Assembly (NCBI RefSeq): GCF_020740535.1
Contig: NZ_CP082362.1
Location: 2,974,501-3,038,500 of the forward strand
DNA from: Streptomyces profundus
GTDB lineage: Bacteria; Actinomycetota; Actinomycetes; Streptomycetales; Streptomycetaceae
Direction: 5' to 3'
DNA: 64,000 bases
In this document: positions 17,032 through 25,284 of the stretch, piece after piece
Layout of the letters: each line of letters opens with the position of its first letter
Position numbering within the stretch: position 1 is the first letter of the stretch
Notes under the pieces: model-generated
The model's input: the letters and a program-made list of their open reading frames with translations, nothing else
The model's database searches: none
What the model was told of the DNA's origin: nothing
Made by a program: the position numbers and the translations under genes

Positions 17032-18668
17032 CCGCGACCGCCGCCCCCGAAAGCCCCCCGGCCGGCGGGCCGCTGGTCGGCACCGGCACCCTGGTCCGCT
17101 TCGCGCTGCGCCGCGACCGGGTGCGGCTGCCCGTCTGGCTGGCCCTGCTGACGCTGACCCCGGCGCTCAGCGTCGCCAGCTTCCAGAGCACCTACCCGGA
17201 GCCCGCCGACCGGGAGGCCGCGGCCGAGACCATGCGGTCCCCGGCCGGGCTCGCCATGACCGGGCCCGAGCGCTATCTGGACCAGGGCTACGACCTGGGC
17301 GCCATGACCTCGCACCAGCTGATCGGCATCTTCGCCCTCGCCGTCGGGCTGATGACCGTCCTCACGGTGGTCCGTCACACCCGGGTCGAGGAGGAGAGCG
17401 GACGCGCCGAGCTGGTGCGCTCCGGGGTGTTGGGCCGGCACGCCCAACTGGCCTCCGCGCTGCTGGTGGCTGGCGCGGCCTCGCTGCTGCTCGGCGCACT
17501 GCTCGCCGGCCTGTTCGCCGCCATGGGCGGCTCGGACGGGCTCACCACGGAGGGCGCGCTGCTCTACGGCGCGGTGACGGCCGCCATCGGCCTGGTGTTC
17601 ACCGCGGTGGCCGGGGTGACCGCGCAGATCACCGCGTTCTCCCGAGGGGCGAGCGGCCTCGGCTTCGCGGTGATCGCCGCCGCCTTCGCGCTGCGCTCGG
17701 TGGGCGACGTGGGACCGGCCGCGCTCTCCTGGATGTCGCCGATCGGCTGGGCGCAGCGCGCCTACCCGTATCTGGACAACCGCTGGTGGCCGCTGCTGCT
17801 CCATCTCGCGCTGACCGCCGTGCTCTGCGCGCTCGCGTTCTGGCTGAGCACCATGCGGGACCTCAACGCGGGGCTGCGCCCACCGCCTCCCGGGCCCCCC
17901 GACGCGCACCCGTCGTTGGCCCATCCGGTGGGCCTGGCGACCCGGCTGGCCAGGGGCACCCTGATCGCCTTCGGCGCCGGCGGGCTGCTGTTCGGCGTGA
18001 TGCTGGGGTCGATCCTCTCCGACGCCGAGCAGATGCTGGACGAGATCGACACGCTGGCCAAGGAGTTCCTGCTGGACGGGGCCTCGGCCACCGAGGTGTT
18101 CGCCTCCGTGGCGCTCGGCATCCTGGCGATCGTCGCCGCCGCCGCCGCGGTGGCCACCCTGGTGCGGCCCCGCGCCGAGGAGACCGAGGGGCGGGCCGAG
18201 CCGCTGCTGGCCAGCGGGCTCTCCCGAACGGCGTGGGCCGGTGGCCAGTTGGCCGTCGCGCTGGGCGGCGCCACGCTGGTGCTGCTGGCCTCAGGGCTCG
18301 GCATCGGCGCGGCCGGCGCCGCCTCGACGGGCGACGCGTCGCTGTTGCCCGAGCTGACGGCCGCCTCGCTGGCCTACGCCCCCGCGGTGTGGTTCACCGG
18401 GAGCTGCGCGCTGGCGCTCTTCGGCTGGTTCCCCCGGGCGGTCGCAGCCGCCTGGGCGCTGCCCGGCTACGCCATGGCGGTCACGTTCCTGGGCGAGATG
18501 ATCGATCTGCCCGACGTGCTCCGCGACCTCTCGCCGCTCGGCCATGTGCCGAGCGTGCCGGTCGCCGCGCTGGACTGGGTGCCGCTGCTGGTGCTCACCG
18601 GCCTTGCGGCCGGGCTGAGTTGGCTCGGCATGCTGGGCCTGCGCCGCCGGGACCTCGACCTCACCTGA
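17028..18668 (+). CDS. ABC exporter permease (TnrB3/polyketide-antibiotic exporter type)
   Basis: The product is 546 residues with about twelve hydrophobic helices arranged as two similar six-helix halves, each beginning with a segment like [20 protein letters not shown] or [16 protein letters not shown]. The sequence [27 protein letters not shown] in the first half and [30 protein letters not shown] in the second are the paired cytoplasmic motifs typical of large streptomycete antibiotic-exporter permeases. It works with the upstream ATPase, with which it overlaps by four bases. A strong 14-bp hairpin terminator follows. The cargo is unknown; drug or lipid export is the family expectation. 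Confidence 0.9.
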   Translation: MTATAAPESPPAGGPLVGTGTLVRFALRRDRVRLPVWLALLTLTPALSVASFQSTYPEPADREAAAETMRSPAGLAMTGPERYLDQGYDLGAMTSHQLIGIFALAVGLMTVLTVVRHTRVEEESGRAELVRSGVLGRHAQLASALLVAGAASLLLGALLAGLFAAMGGSDGLTTEGALLYGAVTAAIGLVFTAVAGVTAQITAFSRGASGLGFAVIAAAFALRSVGDVGPAALSWMSPIGWAQRAYPYLDNRWWPLLLHLALTAVLCALAFWLSTMRDLNAGLRPPPPGPPDAHPSLAHPVGLATRLARGTLIAFGAGGLLFGVMLGSILSDAEQMLDEIDTLAKEFLLDGASATEVFASVALGILAIVAAAAAVATLVRPRAEETEGRAEPLLASGLSRTAWAGGQLAVALGGATLVLLASGLGIGAAGAASTGDASLLPELTAASLAYAPAVWFTGSCALALFGWFPRAVAAAWALPGYAMAVTFLGEMIDLPDVLRDLSPLGHVPSVPVAALDWVPLLVLTGLAAGLSWLGMLGLRRRDLDLT

Positions 18669-18682
18669 GGCCGGACGCCACC

Positions 18683-18715
18683 GGGCCGCCGCTGACAGCC
18701 GGTCAGCGGCGGCCC
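18683..18715. terminator. Terminator after the ABC exporter
   Basis: GGGCCGCCGCTGAC at 18683-18696 pairs perfectly with GTCAGCGGCGGCCC at 18702-18715 across a 5-base loop, 14 bases after the permease stop. Confidence 0.85.
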
Positions 18716-18854
18716 TCGCGCGACGTTCCCCAACGGAGCAGCGGGGCACCCGCGAGGACCAGCTCCGGATGCGGACCCGGTCACGGACTGTTCGCATGGG
18801 TGACAGCTCGTCACGCACTCCGCGTGCGGCGGACGCCACGGAGGTCACCCGTTC

Positions 18855-19520
18855 ATGAAGTCCACGCGATCCACCAGATCCCCCAAGTCCCCCAGGCTCC
18901 CCCAGTTCGTCTCCCCGACGCGCTCGTTGGCCGTGGCCGCCACCACGGCGGCGCTCACCCTGGCTCTCGCGGGTCCGGCCTTCGCCCAGGAGGACGAGGC
19001 GCCGGCGCAGGAGATCGCCGATGTCATCGAGGCGGCCGAGGCGGTCAACCCCGAGGGCCCGGCGGCGCTGGACGACGCCAAGCCCGCCTGGGACAACGTC
19101 GCACCGCTGACCGTCTCGCCCAGCTCGGGCGCTCCCGGCACCTCGGTCACCGTCCGGGCGCAGTGCCGCCCCAGCGGGCCCGCCAGGTCCGAGGCGTTCA
19201 AGGAGCCGATCACCCTGCGGCAGGGCGACTCGGGCCAGTGGGTGGGCACCGGCAAGATCAAGCACGATCTGAAGATCGGCCGCAAGTACCCGGTGACGGT
19301 GGAGTGCGCGGACGGCGTCCAGCTCTCCGCCAACTTCACCGCCACGGCCGGCACCCCGAGCGGTGGCGCCGAGGCCGGCTTCGGCGGCTCGGGCAGCGGC
19401 GGCGAGAGCGGTTCGCAGGCCACCGCGCTGGCGATCGGCGGCGGTGTCGCGGTGGCCGGCGGCGTCGGCTACGTGTTCCTCGCCAAGCGGCGCCGCTCCG
19501 GCTCGCACTACTACTACTGA
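18855..19520 (+). CDS. Secreted, C-terminally anchored protein of unknown function
   Basis: The product is 221 residues. An N-terminal signal peptide (basic start, then LAVAATTAALTLALAGPAFA, cleavage near AFA-QE) is followed by an acidic domain and a beta-rich domain (PLTVSPSSGAPGTSVTVRAQCRPSG ... YPVTVECADGVQLSANFTATAG) of Ig-like appearance with two cysteines. A Gly/Ser linker leads to a C-terminal helix (ALAIGGGVAVAGGVGYVFLA), KRRR and a YYY end. This is sortase-substrate architecture but without LPXTG or LAXTG before the helix. The sortase gene follows after 10 bases. The role at the cell surface is inferred. Confidence 0.8.
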   Translation: MKSTRSTRSPKSPRLPQFVSPTRSLAVAATTAALTLALAGPAFAQEDEAPAQEIADVIEAAEAVNPEGPAALDDAKPAWDNVAPLTVSPSSGAPGTSVTVRAQCRPSGPARSEAFKEPITLRQGDSGQWVGTGKIKHDLKIGRKYPVTVECADGVQLSANFTATAGTPSGGAEAGFGGSGSGGESGSQATALAIGGGVAVAGGVGYVFLAKRRRSGSHYYY

Positions 19521-19530
19521 CGAGCGCGGC

Positions 19531-20670
19531 GTGCCCAGAATCCCGCGTGCGCTGCCCAGGCCGCGCATCCCGCGTCTCCCCTCGCTCCGGTCCCTCCGCC
19601 GGCCCGGCGCGGCACGCCGCGCCGGGCGGCCCCCGGGCGGCGAGCCGGCGAAGCGCCGGCAACGCCCGGCGCTCCTGACCGCCGTGACCCGGCGCGCCCA
19701 CCACTGGTACCGGCTCGCCGCCGCGTGGTCGGCGGCGGCCGGCCGGCGGCTGGCGGGCCGGGCCGGCCGGGTGGGTGGGGCGGCGACGGGGCTGGTCAAG
19801 GGCCGGGCGCGGCCGGCGACGCTCCGTCAGGCCAGGGTCGCGGTGGCCACGGCGGTGCGCGGCGCCGCCGGGCCGCCGCCCGCGCCCCCTGGCGCGCGCA
19901 CCCGACAGCAGCGGCTGGCGCTGCGCAGCCGGCGGCTGGAGACGACCATCGCCACCACGTTGGTCGTGCTCGGGCTGCTGATCGGGGTGTTCGCGCCGCG
20001 TGGCGGCGGCCAGGGCGACGGCGCCACGGCCGTGCGGGAGGCACGCTCCTCCAGCGATATCGCCGAGGGCGTGTCCCGCCCCGAGGCGGTGGACGCCCCC
20101 GGCACCGGCCCGGACGCCGCCGTCCTGGGCGAGTACGGCTACGAGGAGCTGGCGGCGCCGCTGGAGCGCGCGGCGCCGATCCGGGTCCGGATTCCGTATC
20201 TGGCCACCGATGTCGAGGTGTTCGGCGCCGATCTGGCGCCGGACGGCGGCCCGCCGTCGCCGTCGGAGGAGGACGCCATGCGGGCCGCCTGGTACGCGGG
20301 CGGCGTCTCCCCTGGCGAGCGCGGCGCGGCCATCCTCGTCGGCCATCTGGACACCTACGAAGGCCCGGCGGCCTTCGCGGGGCTCGGCATGCTCCAGCCG
20401 GGCGAGACCATCGAGATCGACCGGGCGGACGGCTCCATCGCCGTCTTCACGGTGGACTCGGTGGAGCAGTACCCCAAGGCCGACTTCCCCGACCAACGGG
20501 TCTACGGCTCCGTCACCTCCCCCCAACTGCGCCTGATCACCTGCGGCGGACGCTGGGCGGAGGACGGCGGCTACGACTCCAACATCGTCGCCTACGCCCG
20601 ACTCACCGAGACGGTCTCGGCCGACTACCTCGGCGAGCCGCTGCCGGAGTTCGACGAGAACGGGGCCTAG
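19531..20670 (+). CDS. Class F-like sortase with long basic N-terminal extension
   Basis: The product is 379 residues if the GTG at 19531 is used; a GTG at 19684 is an alternative, and neither has a good RBS. The first 130 residues are Arg/Pro/Ala-rich and presumably cytoplasmic. One membrane helix (TTLVVLGLLIGVFAP, about 139-154) precedes the extracellular sortase fold. Catalytic residues are visible: His272 in ILVGHLDTY, Cys338 in LRLITCGG, and a candidate Arg357 in IVAYARL. Sortases join surface proteins to cell wall components. The immediately preceding gene encodes a membrane-anchored secreted protein that is the obvious partner, although it lacks a recognisable sorting pentapeptide. Confidence 0.85.
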   Translation: MPRIPRALPRPRIPRLPSLRSLRRPGAARRAGRPPGGEPAKRRQRPALLTAVTRRAHHWYRLAAAWSAAAGRRLAGRAGRVGGAATGLVKGRARPATLRQARVAVATAVRGAAGPPPAPPGARTRQQRLALRSRRLETTIATTLVVLGLLIGVFAPRGGGQGDGATAVREARSSSDIAEGVSRPEAVDAPGTGPDAAVLGEYGYEELAAPLERAAPIRVRIPYLATDVEVFGADLAPDGGPPSPSEEDAMRAAWYAGGVSPGERGAAILVGHLDTYEGPAAFAGLGMLQPGETIEIDRADGSIAVFTVDSVEQYPKADFPDQRVYGSVTSPQLRLITCGGRWAEDGGYDSNIVAYARLTETVSADYLGEPLPEFDENGA

Positions 20671-20698
20671 GGAGCCGTGGTCAGGGACCCGTCGGCCG

Positions 20699-21943
20699 TC
20701 ACCGCGCGACCTCTTCGGCCAGCGCGGCGGCGGCGCGCGCCACCTCGGCGAAGCCGGTGTAGAGCGGGGTGAAGCCGAGACGCAGCACATCGGGCGGCCG
20801 GAAGTCGCCGACCACCCCACGGTCCGCCAGCGCGGCCGTCAACCGCCGCGCCTCCACGTGGCGGAGGGCGATCTGGCTGCCGCGCCTGGCGTGTTCCACC
20901 GGGGTCAGCGAGGACAGGGCCCCCTCGGGCACCAGGGCGCCGACACAGGTGAGGAAGAAGTCCGTCAGCGCCAGGCTCTTGGCGCGCACCGCCGCGATCT
21001 CCACGCCGTCCCAGACGTCGAGCGCCGCCTCGAACGCCAGCATCGACAGCACGTCGGGCGTGCCGACGCGGGCCCGCCGCACCGTCGGATGCGGCAGGTG
21101 CTCGTCCGCCATCGCGAACGGGTCGCGGTGCGACCACCAGCCGGGCAGCGGCGAGTCGAACCGGTCGAGACGCTCGGCCCGCAGATAGCAGAACGCGGGC
21201 GCCCCCGGGCCGCCGTTGAGGTACTTGTAGCCGCAGCCGACCGCGAAGTCCACGCCGTTCCGGTCGAGTTCCACGGGCAGCGCCCCGGCGCTGTGGCAGA
21301 GATCCCAGACGCTGAGGCCGCCCACCTCCCGCACGGCGGCGGTGATCCCCGGCAGGTCGGCCAGTGCCCCCGTGCGGTAGTCCACATGGTTGACCAGCGC
21401 GGCGGCGGTCCTGGGCCCGGCCGCGCCGGCGATCTCGGCGGGCGGCAGCACCCGGAGGACGCGCCCGGTCATCCGGGCGGCGGAGGCCGCGACATAGCGG
21501 TCGGTGGGGAACGTCGAGCCGTCGAGAAGGATCTCGTCGCGCTCCGGCGCCGCCAGCCGGACCGCGCCCACCAGCACCTTGAACAGGTTGACGCTGGTGG
21601 AGTCGCCCACCACCAGCTGTCCGGGGGCGGCGCCGAGCAGCGGCCCCAGACGGTCCCCGATCCGCTCGGGCGCGGTGTCCCAACCGGCCTCCGTCCAGCC
21701 CCTGATCCGCAGCCGGCCCCACTCCTCGGCGATGACCTCGGCCACCCGCCCCGGCACCGCGCGGGGCAGCGCGCCCAGCGAGTTCCCGTCCAGATAGACC
21801 ACATCGTCGTCGAGCACGAACCGGTCCCGCACCGCGCGGAGCGGATCGGCCGCGTCCAGCGCGCGGGCGCGCGCGACGAGCGCGGCGAGCGCGTGGGGTC
21901 CCGAGGGGTCCTGGGGGGTCACGCCGGTGGGCTCCCTTGCCAT
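20699..21943 (-). CDS. kynU: Kynureninase
   Basis: The product is 414 residues, normal for bacterial KynU. This PLP enzyme cleaves kynurenine to anthranilate and alanine. Motifs include VVYLDGNSLGALP near the N terminus, the phosphate-binding GDSTSVNLFKVL, the active-site DLCHSAGALP, and the PLP-lysine stretch GCGYKYLNGGPGAPAF with Lys240. RARVGTPDVLSMLAFEAAL and the C-terminal RLGFTPLYTGF also fit. Tryptophan 2,3-dioxygenase, the usual upstream neighbour in Streptomyces, is not in the adjacent sequence on either side, so upstream kynurenine supply must be encoded elsewhere. It faces the sortase gene tail to tail. Confidence 0.95.
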   Translation of the reverse strand: MAREPTGVTPQDPSGPHALAALVARARALDAADPLRAVRDRFVLDDDVVYLDGNSLGALPRAVPGRVAEVIAEEWGRLRIRGWTEAGWDTAPERIGDRLGPLLGAAPGQLVVGDSTSVNLFKVLVGAVRLAAPERDEILLDGSTFPTDRYVAASAARMTGRVLRVLPPAEIAGAAGPRTAAALVNHVDYRTGALADLPGITAAVREVGGLSVWDLCHSAGALPVELDRNGVDFAVGCGYKYLNGGPGAPAFCYLRAERLDRFDSPLPGWWSHRDPFAMADEHLPHPTVRRARVGTPDVLSMLAFEAALDVWDGVEIAAVRAKSLALTDFFLTCVGALVPEGALSSLTPVEHARRGSQIALRHVEARRLTAALADRGVVGDFRPPDVLRLGFTPLYTGFAEVARAAAALAEEVAR

Positions 21944-21982
21944 GCTTGACGTGGGTGGTGTCGGTCGCGGAGCAACGGCGAA

Positions 21983-22007
21983 GGCGCCCCGTGGTGTTCG
22001 GGGCGCC
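21983..22007 (-). terminator. Hairpin between the DUF3151 gene and kynU
   Basis: GGCGCCCC at 21983-21990 pairs with GGGGCGCC at 22000-22007 around a 9-base loop. It lies 53 bases after the end of the DUF3151 gene and 40 bases before the kynU start, so it probably ends the upstream transcript. Confidence 0.65.
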
Positions 22008-22059
22008 CAGGTTCCGGCGACGAGGGCACGGCCCGGCGGTGGCCCGGCCGGCGCCCCGG

Positions 22060-22473
22060 TCAGGAGAGCGTGTCGGCGGCGGTCGGCGAGCTGTCCCTGA
22101 GGAACTGCGAGCAGCGCTCGTACTCCTCCTGCTCGCCGATGGCGCCGGCGGCCCGGGCGAGCGCGTGCAGCGCCCGCAGGAAGCCCCGGTTGGGCTCGTG
22201 CTCGAACGGGATCGGGCCGTGCCCCTTCCAGCCGCTACGGCGCAGCGCGTCCAGGCCACGGTGGTAGCCGGTGCGCGCGTAGGCGTAGGACTCGACGACG
22301 CGGCCGTCGCCGAACGCGTCGTCCGCCAGTTGCGCCCAGGCGAGCGAGGAGGCGGGGTACTTGGCCGCCACCTCGGCCGGCGAGGTGCCCGAGGCCAGCA
22401 GTTCGCGCGGCTCCGGGTCGTCGGGAAGGTGGGTGGGGGGCGGACCCCCGAGGAGGTTCTCGTGCGTGACCAT
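22060..22473 (-). CDS. DUF3151-family protein
   Basis: The product is 137 residues, soluble, starting MVTHENLLGGPPPTHLPDDPEPRELL. The text SLAWAQLADDAFGDGRVVESYAYARTGYHRGLDALRRSGWKGHGPIPFEHEPNRGFLRALHALARAAGAIGE is the signature of the actinobacterial DUF3151 family, of unknown function. The helical pattern resembles tetratricopeptide-like repeats. It lies downstream of fbaA on the same strand with a 140-bp gap of GC-rich hairpins, an arrangement I recall as common in Streptomyces. No catalytic residues are evident. Confidence 0.88.
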   Translation of the reverse strand: MVTHENLLGGPPPTHLPDDPEPRELLASGTSPAEVAAKYPASSLAWAQLADDAFGDGRVVESYAYARTGYHRGLDALRRSGWKGHGPIPFEHEPNRGFLRALHALARAAGAIGEQEEYERCSQFLRDSSPTAADTLS

Positions 22474-22613
22474 GCTGCCCAGTCTGCCTCTCCGGCCGGG
22501 CCACGCCCAAGCCGTCCCCCCGCCGGTGGCCGGAAGCGGCCTCCGGCGGGCCCTTCGAGGCGGGCCGGAAGGGGCGGGCCGGACGGGACGGGCCGGGGCC
22601 CGGCCCCGCTCGG

Positions 22614-23636
22614 CTACTTCAGCCTGGTGCCGGCGGAACGGAGGTGGGTGCAGGCCAGGGTGACCCGCTCCGCCATGCCGGCCTCGGCCAACTTGCCCCA
22701 GCTGCGCGGGTCGTAGACCTTCTTGTCGCCGACCTCGCCGTCCACCTTGAGCACACCGTCGTAGTTGCGGAACGCGTGGTCGACGATCGGCCGGGTGAAG
22801 GCGTACTGGGTGTCGGTGTCGAGGTTCATCTTCACCACGCCGTTCTCCAGCGCGGTGGCGATCTCCTCCTCCGTCGAACCCGAGCCGCCGTGGAACACGA
22901 AGTCGAACGGGTCCTGCTTGCCGCTGACCTCGGCCACGCCCTGCTGGAGGTCCTTGAGCAGCTCGGGGCGGAGCACCACATTGCCCGGCTTGTAGACGCC
23001 GTGCACATTGCCGAAGGACGCGGCCAGCAGATAGCGGCCCCGCTCCCCCAGGCCCAGCGCCTCGGCGGTCCGCAGCGCGTCGTCGACGGTGGTGTACAGC
23101 TCGTCGTTGATCTCGTGCGAGACGCCGTCCTCCTCACCGCCGGTGGGGGTGATCTCCACCTCCAGGATGATCTTGGCGGCGGCGGCCAGGGCCAGCAGCT
23201 CGGCGGCGATGTCCAGGTTGTCCTTGAGGGTCTCGGCGGAGCCGTCCCACATATGCGACTGGAAGAGCGGGTTCAGGCCCCGGTCCACCCGCTCCTGGGA
23301 GATCGCCAGCAGCGGACGGACATAGCCGTCCAGCTTGCCCTTGGGACAGTGGTCGGTGTGCAGCGCCACGTTGACCGGGTACTTCTCGGCCACCACATGC
23401 GCGAACTCGGCGAGCGCGCGGGCGCCGGTGACCATGTCCTTGTTGTACTGGCCGCCGAGGAACTCGGCGCCACCGGTGGAGATCTGGACGATGCCGTCGC
23501 TCTCCGCCTCGGCGAAGCCGCGCAGGGCGGCGTGCAGGGTCTGCGTCGAGGTGACGTTGATGGCCGGGTAGGCGAACTTGCCCGCCTTCGCCCGGTCGAG
23601 CATCTCGTTGTAGACCTCAGGGGTCGCGATGGGCAT
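22614..23636 (-). CDS. fbaA: Class II fructose-bisphosphate aldolase
   Basis: This zinc enzyme of glycolysis and gluconeogenesis cleaves fructose-1,6-bisphosphate to two triose phosphates. The product is 340 residues and matches the class IIA pattern: VYNEMLDRAKAGKFAYPAINVTSTQTLHAALRG at the N terminus, zinc-binding and catalytic residues in VALHTDHCPKG, the EVEITPTGGEEDGV loop, a histidine in NVHGVYKPGNV, and VFHGGSGSTEEEI. The start ATG at 23636 has AAGGAGCGGA upstream. A parS centromere site lies about 130 bases upstream of this start, between fbaA and pyrE. Confidence 0.98.
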   Translation of the reverse strand: MPIATPEVYNEMLDRAKAGKFAYPAINVTSTQTLHAALRGFAEAESDGIVQISTGGAEFLGGQYNKDMVTGARALAEFAHVVAEKYPVNVALHTDHCPKGKLDGYVRPLLAISQERVDRGLNPLFQSHMWDGSAETLKDNLDIAAELLALAAAAKIILEVEITPTGGEEDGVSHEINDELYTTVDDALRTAEALGLGERGRYLLAASFGNVHGVYKPGNVVLRPELLKDLQQGVAEVSGKQDPFDFVFHGGSGSTEEEIATALENGVVKMNLDTDTQYAFTRPIVDHAFRNYDGVLKVDGEVGDKKVYDPRSWGKLAEAGMAERVTLACTHLRSAGTRLK

Positions 23637-23767
23637 CTGTCCGCTCCTTGGAGAGTGTGCGTCGGGCTGCTACTCGAAATCAGGGAGACGTCTTCATTGG
23701 CGTCCTGGGCATCATCGTCGCGCCCATCTTCCCAGACGACGGCGGGCGCCCATGACAGCCTGCCGCA

Positions 23768-23781
23768 GTTTCACGTGAAAC
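23768..23781. other. parS site (ParB-binding centromere element)
   Basis: GTTTCACGTGAAAC is a perfect 14-bp palindrome identical to the known Streptomyces parS sequence bound by ParB. Such sites cluster around oriC and organise chromosome segregation. It lies in the gap between pyrE and fbaA, outside any coding sequence. A site of this kind argues that the window is from the origin-proximal part of a linear chromosome. I noticed no second copy in the window. Confidence 0.93.
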
Positions 23782-23850
23782 CATGACGGTCCGTAATCGA
23801 CGCAGCTCAGGCCAGTCGGACGGCTCGGACGGCTCGGACGGTCAGGCTGG

Positions 23851-24387
23851 TCAGCCCAGGTCCAGGTCTCCGAGAGTGAAGACGGAGTAGTAGGGCAGTC
23901 CGGCCGCCTCGACGGCGGGAGCCGCGCCGCGCTCCACGATCACCGCCACGGCCACCACCTCGGCGCCCGCCTCGCGCAACGCCTCCACGGCGGTCAGCAC
24001 CGAGTTGCCGGTGGTCGAGGTGTCCTCCAGGGCGAGCACCCGCCGGCCGGCCACATCGGGGCCCTCGATCCGCCGCTGGAGGCCATGCGCCTTGCCCACC
24101 TTGCGCACCACGAAGGCGTCCAGCCGCTCGCCCCTGGCCGCCGCCGCGTGCAGCATGGCCGCGGCCACCGGGTCGGCACCCATGGTGAGCCCGCCCACCG
24201 CCTCGTAGTCGAGGTCGCCGGTGAGATCCAGCATCGCCTCGCCGACCAGCGGGGCGGCCTCGCCGTCCAGGGCGACCCGACGCAGGTCCAGGTAGCGGTC
24301 GGTCTCCTGCCCCGAGGAGAGGATCACCTTGCCGTGGACCACGGCCTTGTTCTTGATCTGCTGGAGCAGTTGTGCACGCGCGCTCAT
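23851..24387 (-). CDS. pyrE: Orotate phosphoribosyltransferase
   Basis: The product is 178 residues from ATG 24387 (MSARAQLLQQIKNKAVVHGKVILSSGQETDRYLDLRRVALDG). The enzyme transfers the phosphoribosyl group of PRPP to orotate, the penultimate step to UMP. The PRPP-binding motif is present as VLALEDTSTTGNSVLTAVEAL, and LTMGADPVAAAMLHAA and VVRKVGKAHGLQRRIEGPDV fit the family loops. The length is standard for the actinobacterial form. It starts 11 bases after the end of the aldose-epimerase-like gene, suggesting a shared transcript. Frame extension to 24546 is not family sequence. Confidence 0.96.
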   Translation of the reverse strand: MSARAQLLQQIKNKAVVHGKVILSSGQETDRYLDLRRVALDGEAAPLVGEAMLDLTGDLDYEAVGGLTMGADPVAAAMLHAAAARGERLDAFVVRKVGKAHGLQRRIEGPDVAGRRVLALEDTSTTGNSVLTAVEALREAGAEVVAVAVIVERGAAPAVEAAGLPYYSVFTLGDLDLG

Positions 24388-24398
24388 GACCCCAGAGC

Positions 24399-25211
24399 CT
24401 ATGCCAGCCGCCAGTCCCACCGGGTGGAGACCTCCAGCGGCTCCAGCCGGGTGACAAGACGGGGGTGGCTGTTCAGCCCGTTGGGCGGGCCCGACTGCGG
24501 TTCCACACAGACGGCCTCCGGCAGTTCGTCGTAGACGACCACCCACTCGGCCCGGCTGCCCACCGTCAACTCCAGCTGGTCGGGCCAGCTCAGGGTGACG
24601 TCGACCCCGTCCGGCATCCCGAAGCAGTCGTCCCAGGGCCCCGGCTTGGGCGCGACGCGATGGCCGGTGGGCAGATGGTCGTCACCCCGCTCCTCCTGCC
24701 AGGCCGGGGTGAAGTCGATCTCCACCTCGCGGCCCCCCGGGGTGAGCTGGCGCAGGAACCAGGGATGCCAACCGACCTGCGCCGGGAAGGAGTTGTCGGC
24801 CGTCTCGACGCCCAGCGTGAGGGTGACCCCGCTGCCGTCCTCGGCCAGCTCCACCAGCTGGCTGACCATCCCGGCATAGGGCCAGGGATCGGTCAGCTCG
24901 CAGACCAGGGCGACGGAACGCTCGTCCGCCCGCACGGTCCGCCAGGGGCGGCCCCTGACGGTGCCATGGATGGCGTGCGCGCCGGCGTTGACCGGCAGCT
25001 GGTGGTCCGTGCCGCCGTCGCGGAACCGGCCCTGTCGGGTCCGACCGCACCAGGGGGCCATCACAAAGGAGCCATAGCGCTCGCCCTGGCGCAGCAGCTC
25101 AAGGCCGGCGACGGTCAGCGAGGAGATCCGGGCCCCCTGGTCGGGGCGCACGGTCAACTCGGCGTCGCCGGCACGCAGTCGAATCCCACGTTCGGTGTCA
25201 TCGATGGTCAC
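24399..25211 (-). CDS. Aldose 1-epimerase family protein
   Basis: The product is 270 residues. Galactose-mutarotase fold features are RIRLRAGDAELTVRPDQGARISSLTVAG-type opening strands, MAPWCGRTRQGRF, the histidine segment NAGAHAIHGTVRGRPW, the second histidine in VGWHPWFLRQL, and a C-terminal glutamate-bearing PEAVCVEPQSGPPNGLN. These correspond to the two histidines and the glutamate of the mutarotase site. It interconverts alpha and beta anomers of hexoses in the family; the specific sugar is not known. It lies directly upstream of pyrE on the same strand. Confidence 0.92.
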   Translation of the reverse strand: MTIDDTERGIRLRAGDAELTVRPDQGARISSLTVAGLELLRQGERYGSFVMAPWCGRTRQGRFRDGGTDHQLPVNAGAHAIHGTVRGRPWRTVRADERSVALVCELTDPWPYAGMVSQLVELAEDGSGVTLTLGVETADNSFPAQVGWHPWFLRQLTPGGREVEIDFTPAWQEERGDDHLPTGHRVAPKPGPWDDCFGMPDGVDVTLSWPDQLELTVGSRAEWVVVYDELPEAVCVEPQSGPPNGLNSHPRLVTRLEPLEVSTRWDWRLA

Positions 25212-25284
25212 CCCACGACGATAACGATCAGCTCTATGAAATGACTAATGGTGACCTCATGCTGGACAGCGCGTCGCGGGGCCG

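Noticed and set aside
22588..22613. Terminator after fbaA in the GGGCCGGGGCCCGG runs
   Set aside because: Several overlapping short hairpins can be drawn, none clearly better than the others in such GC-rich sequence.
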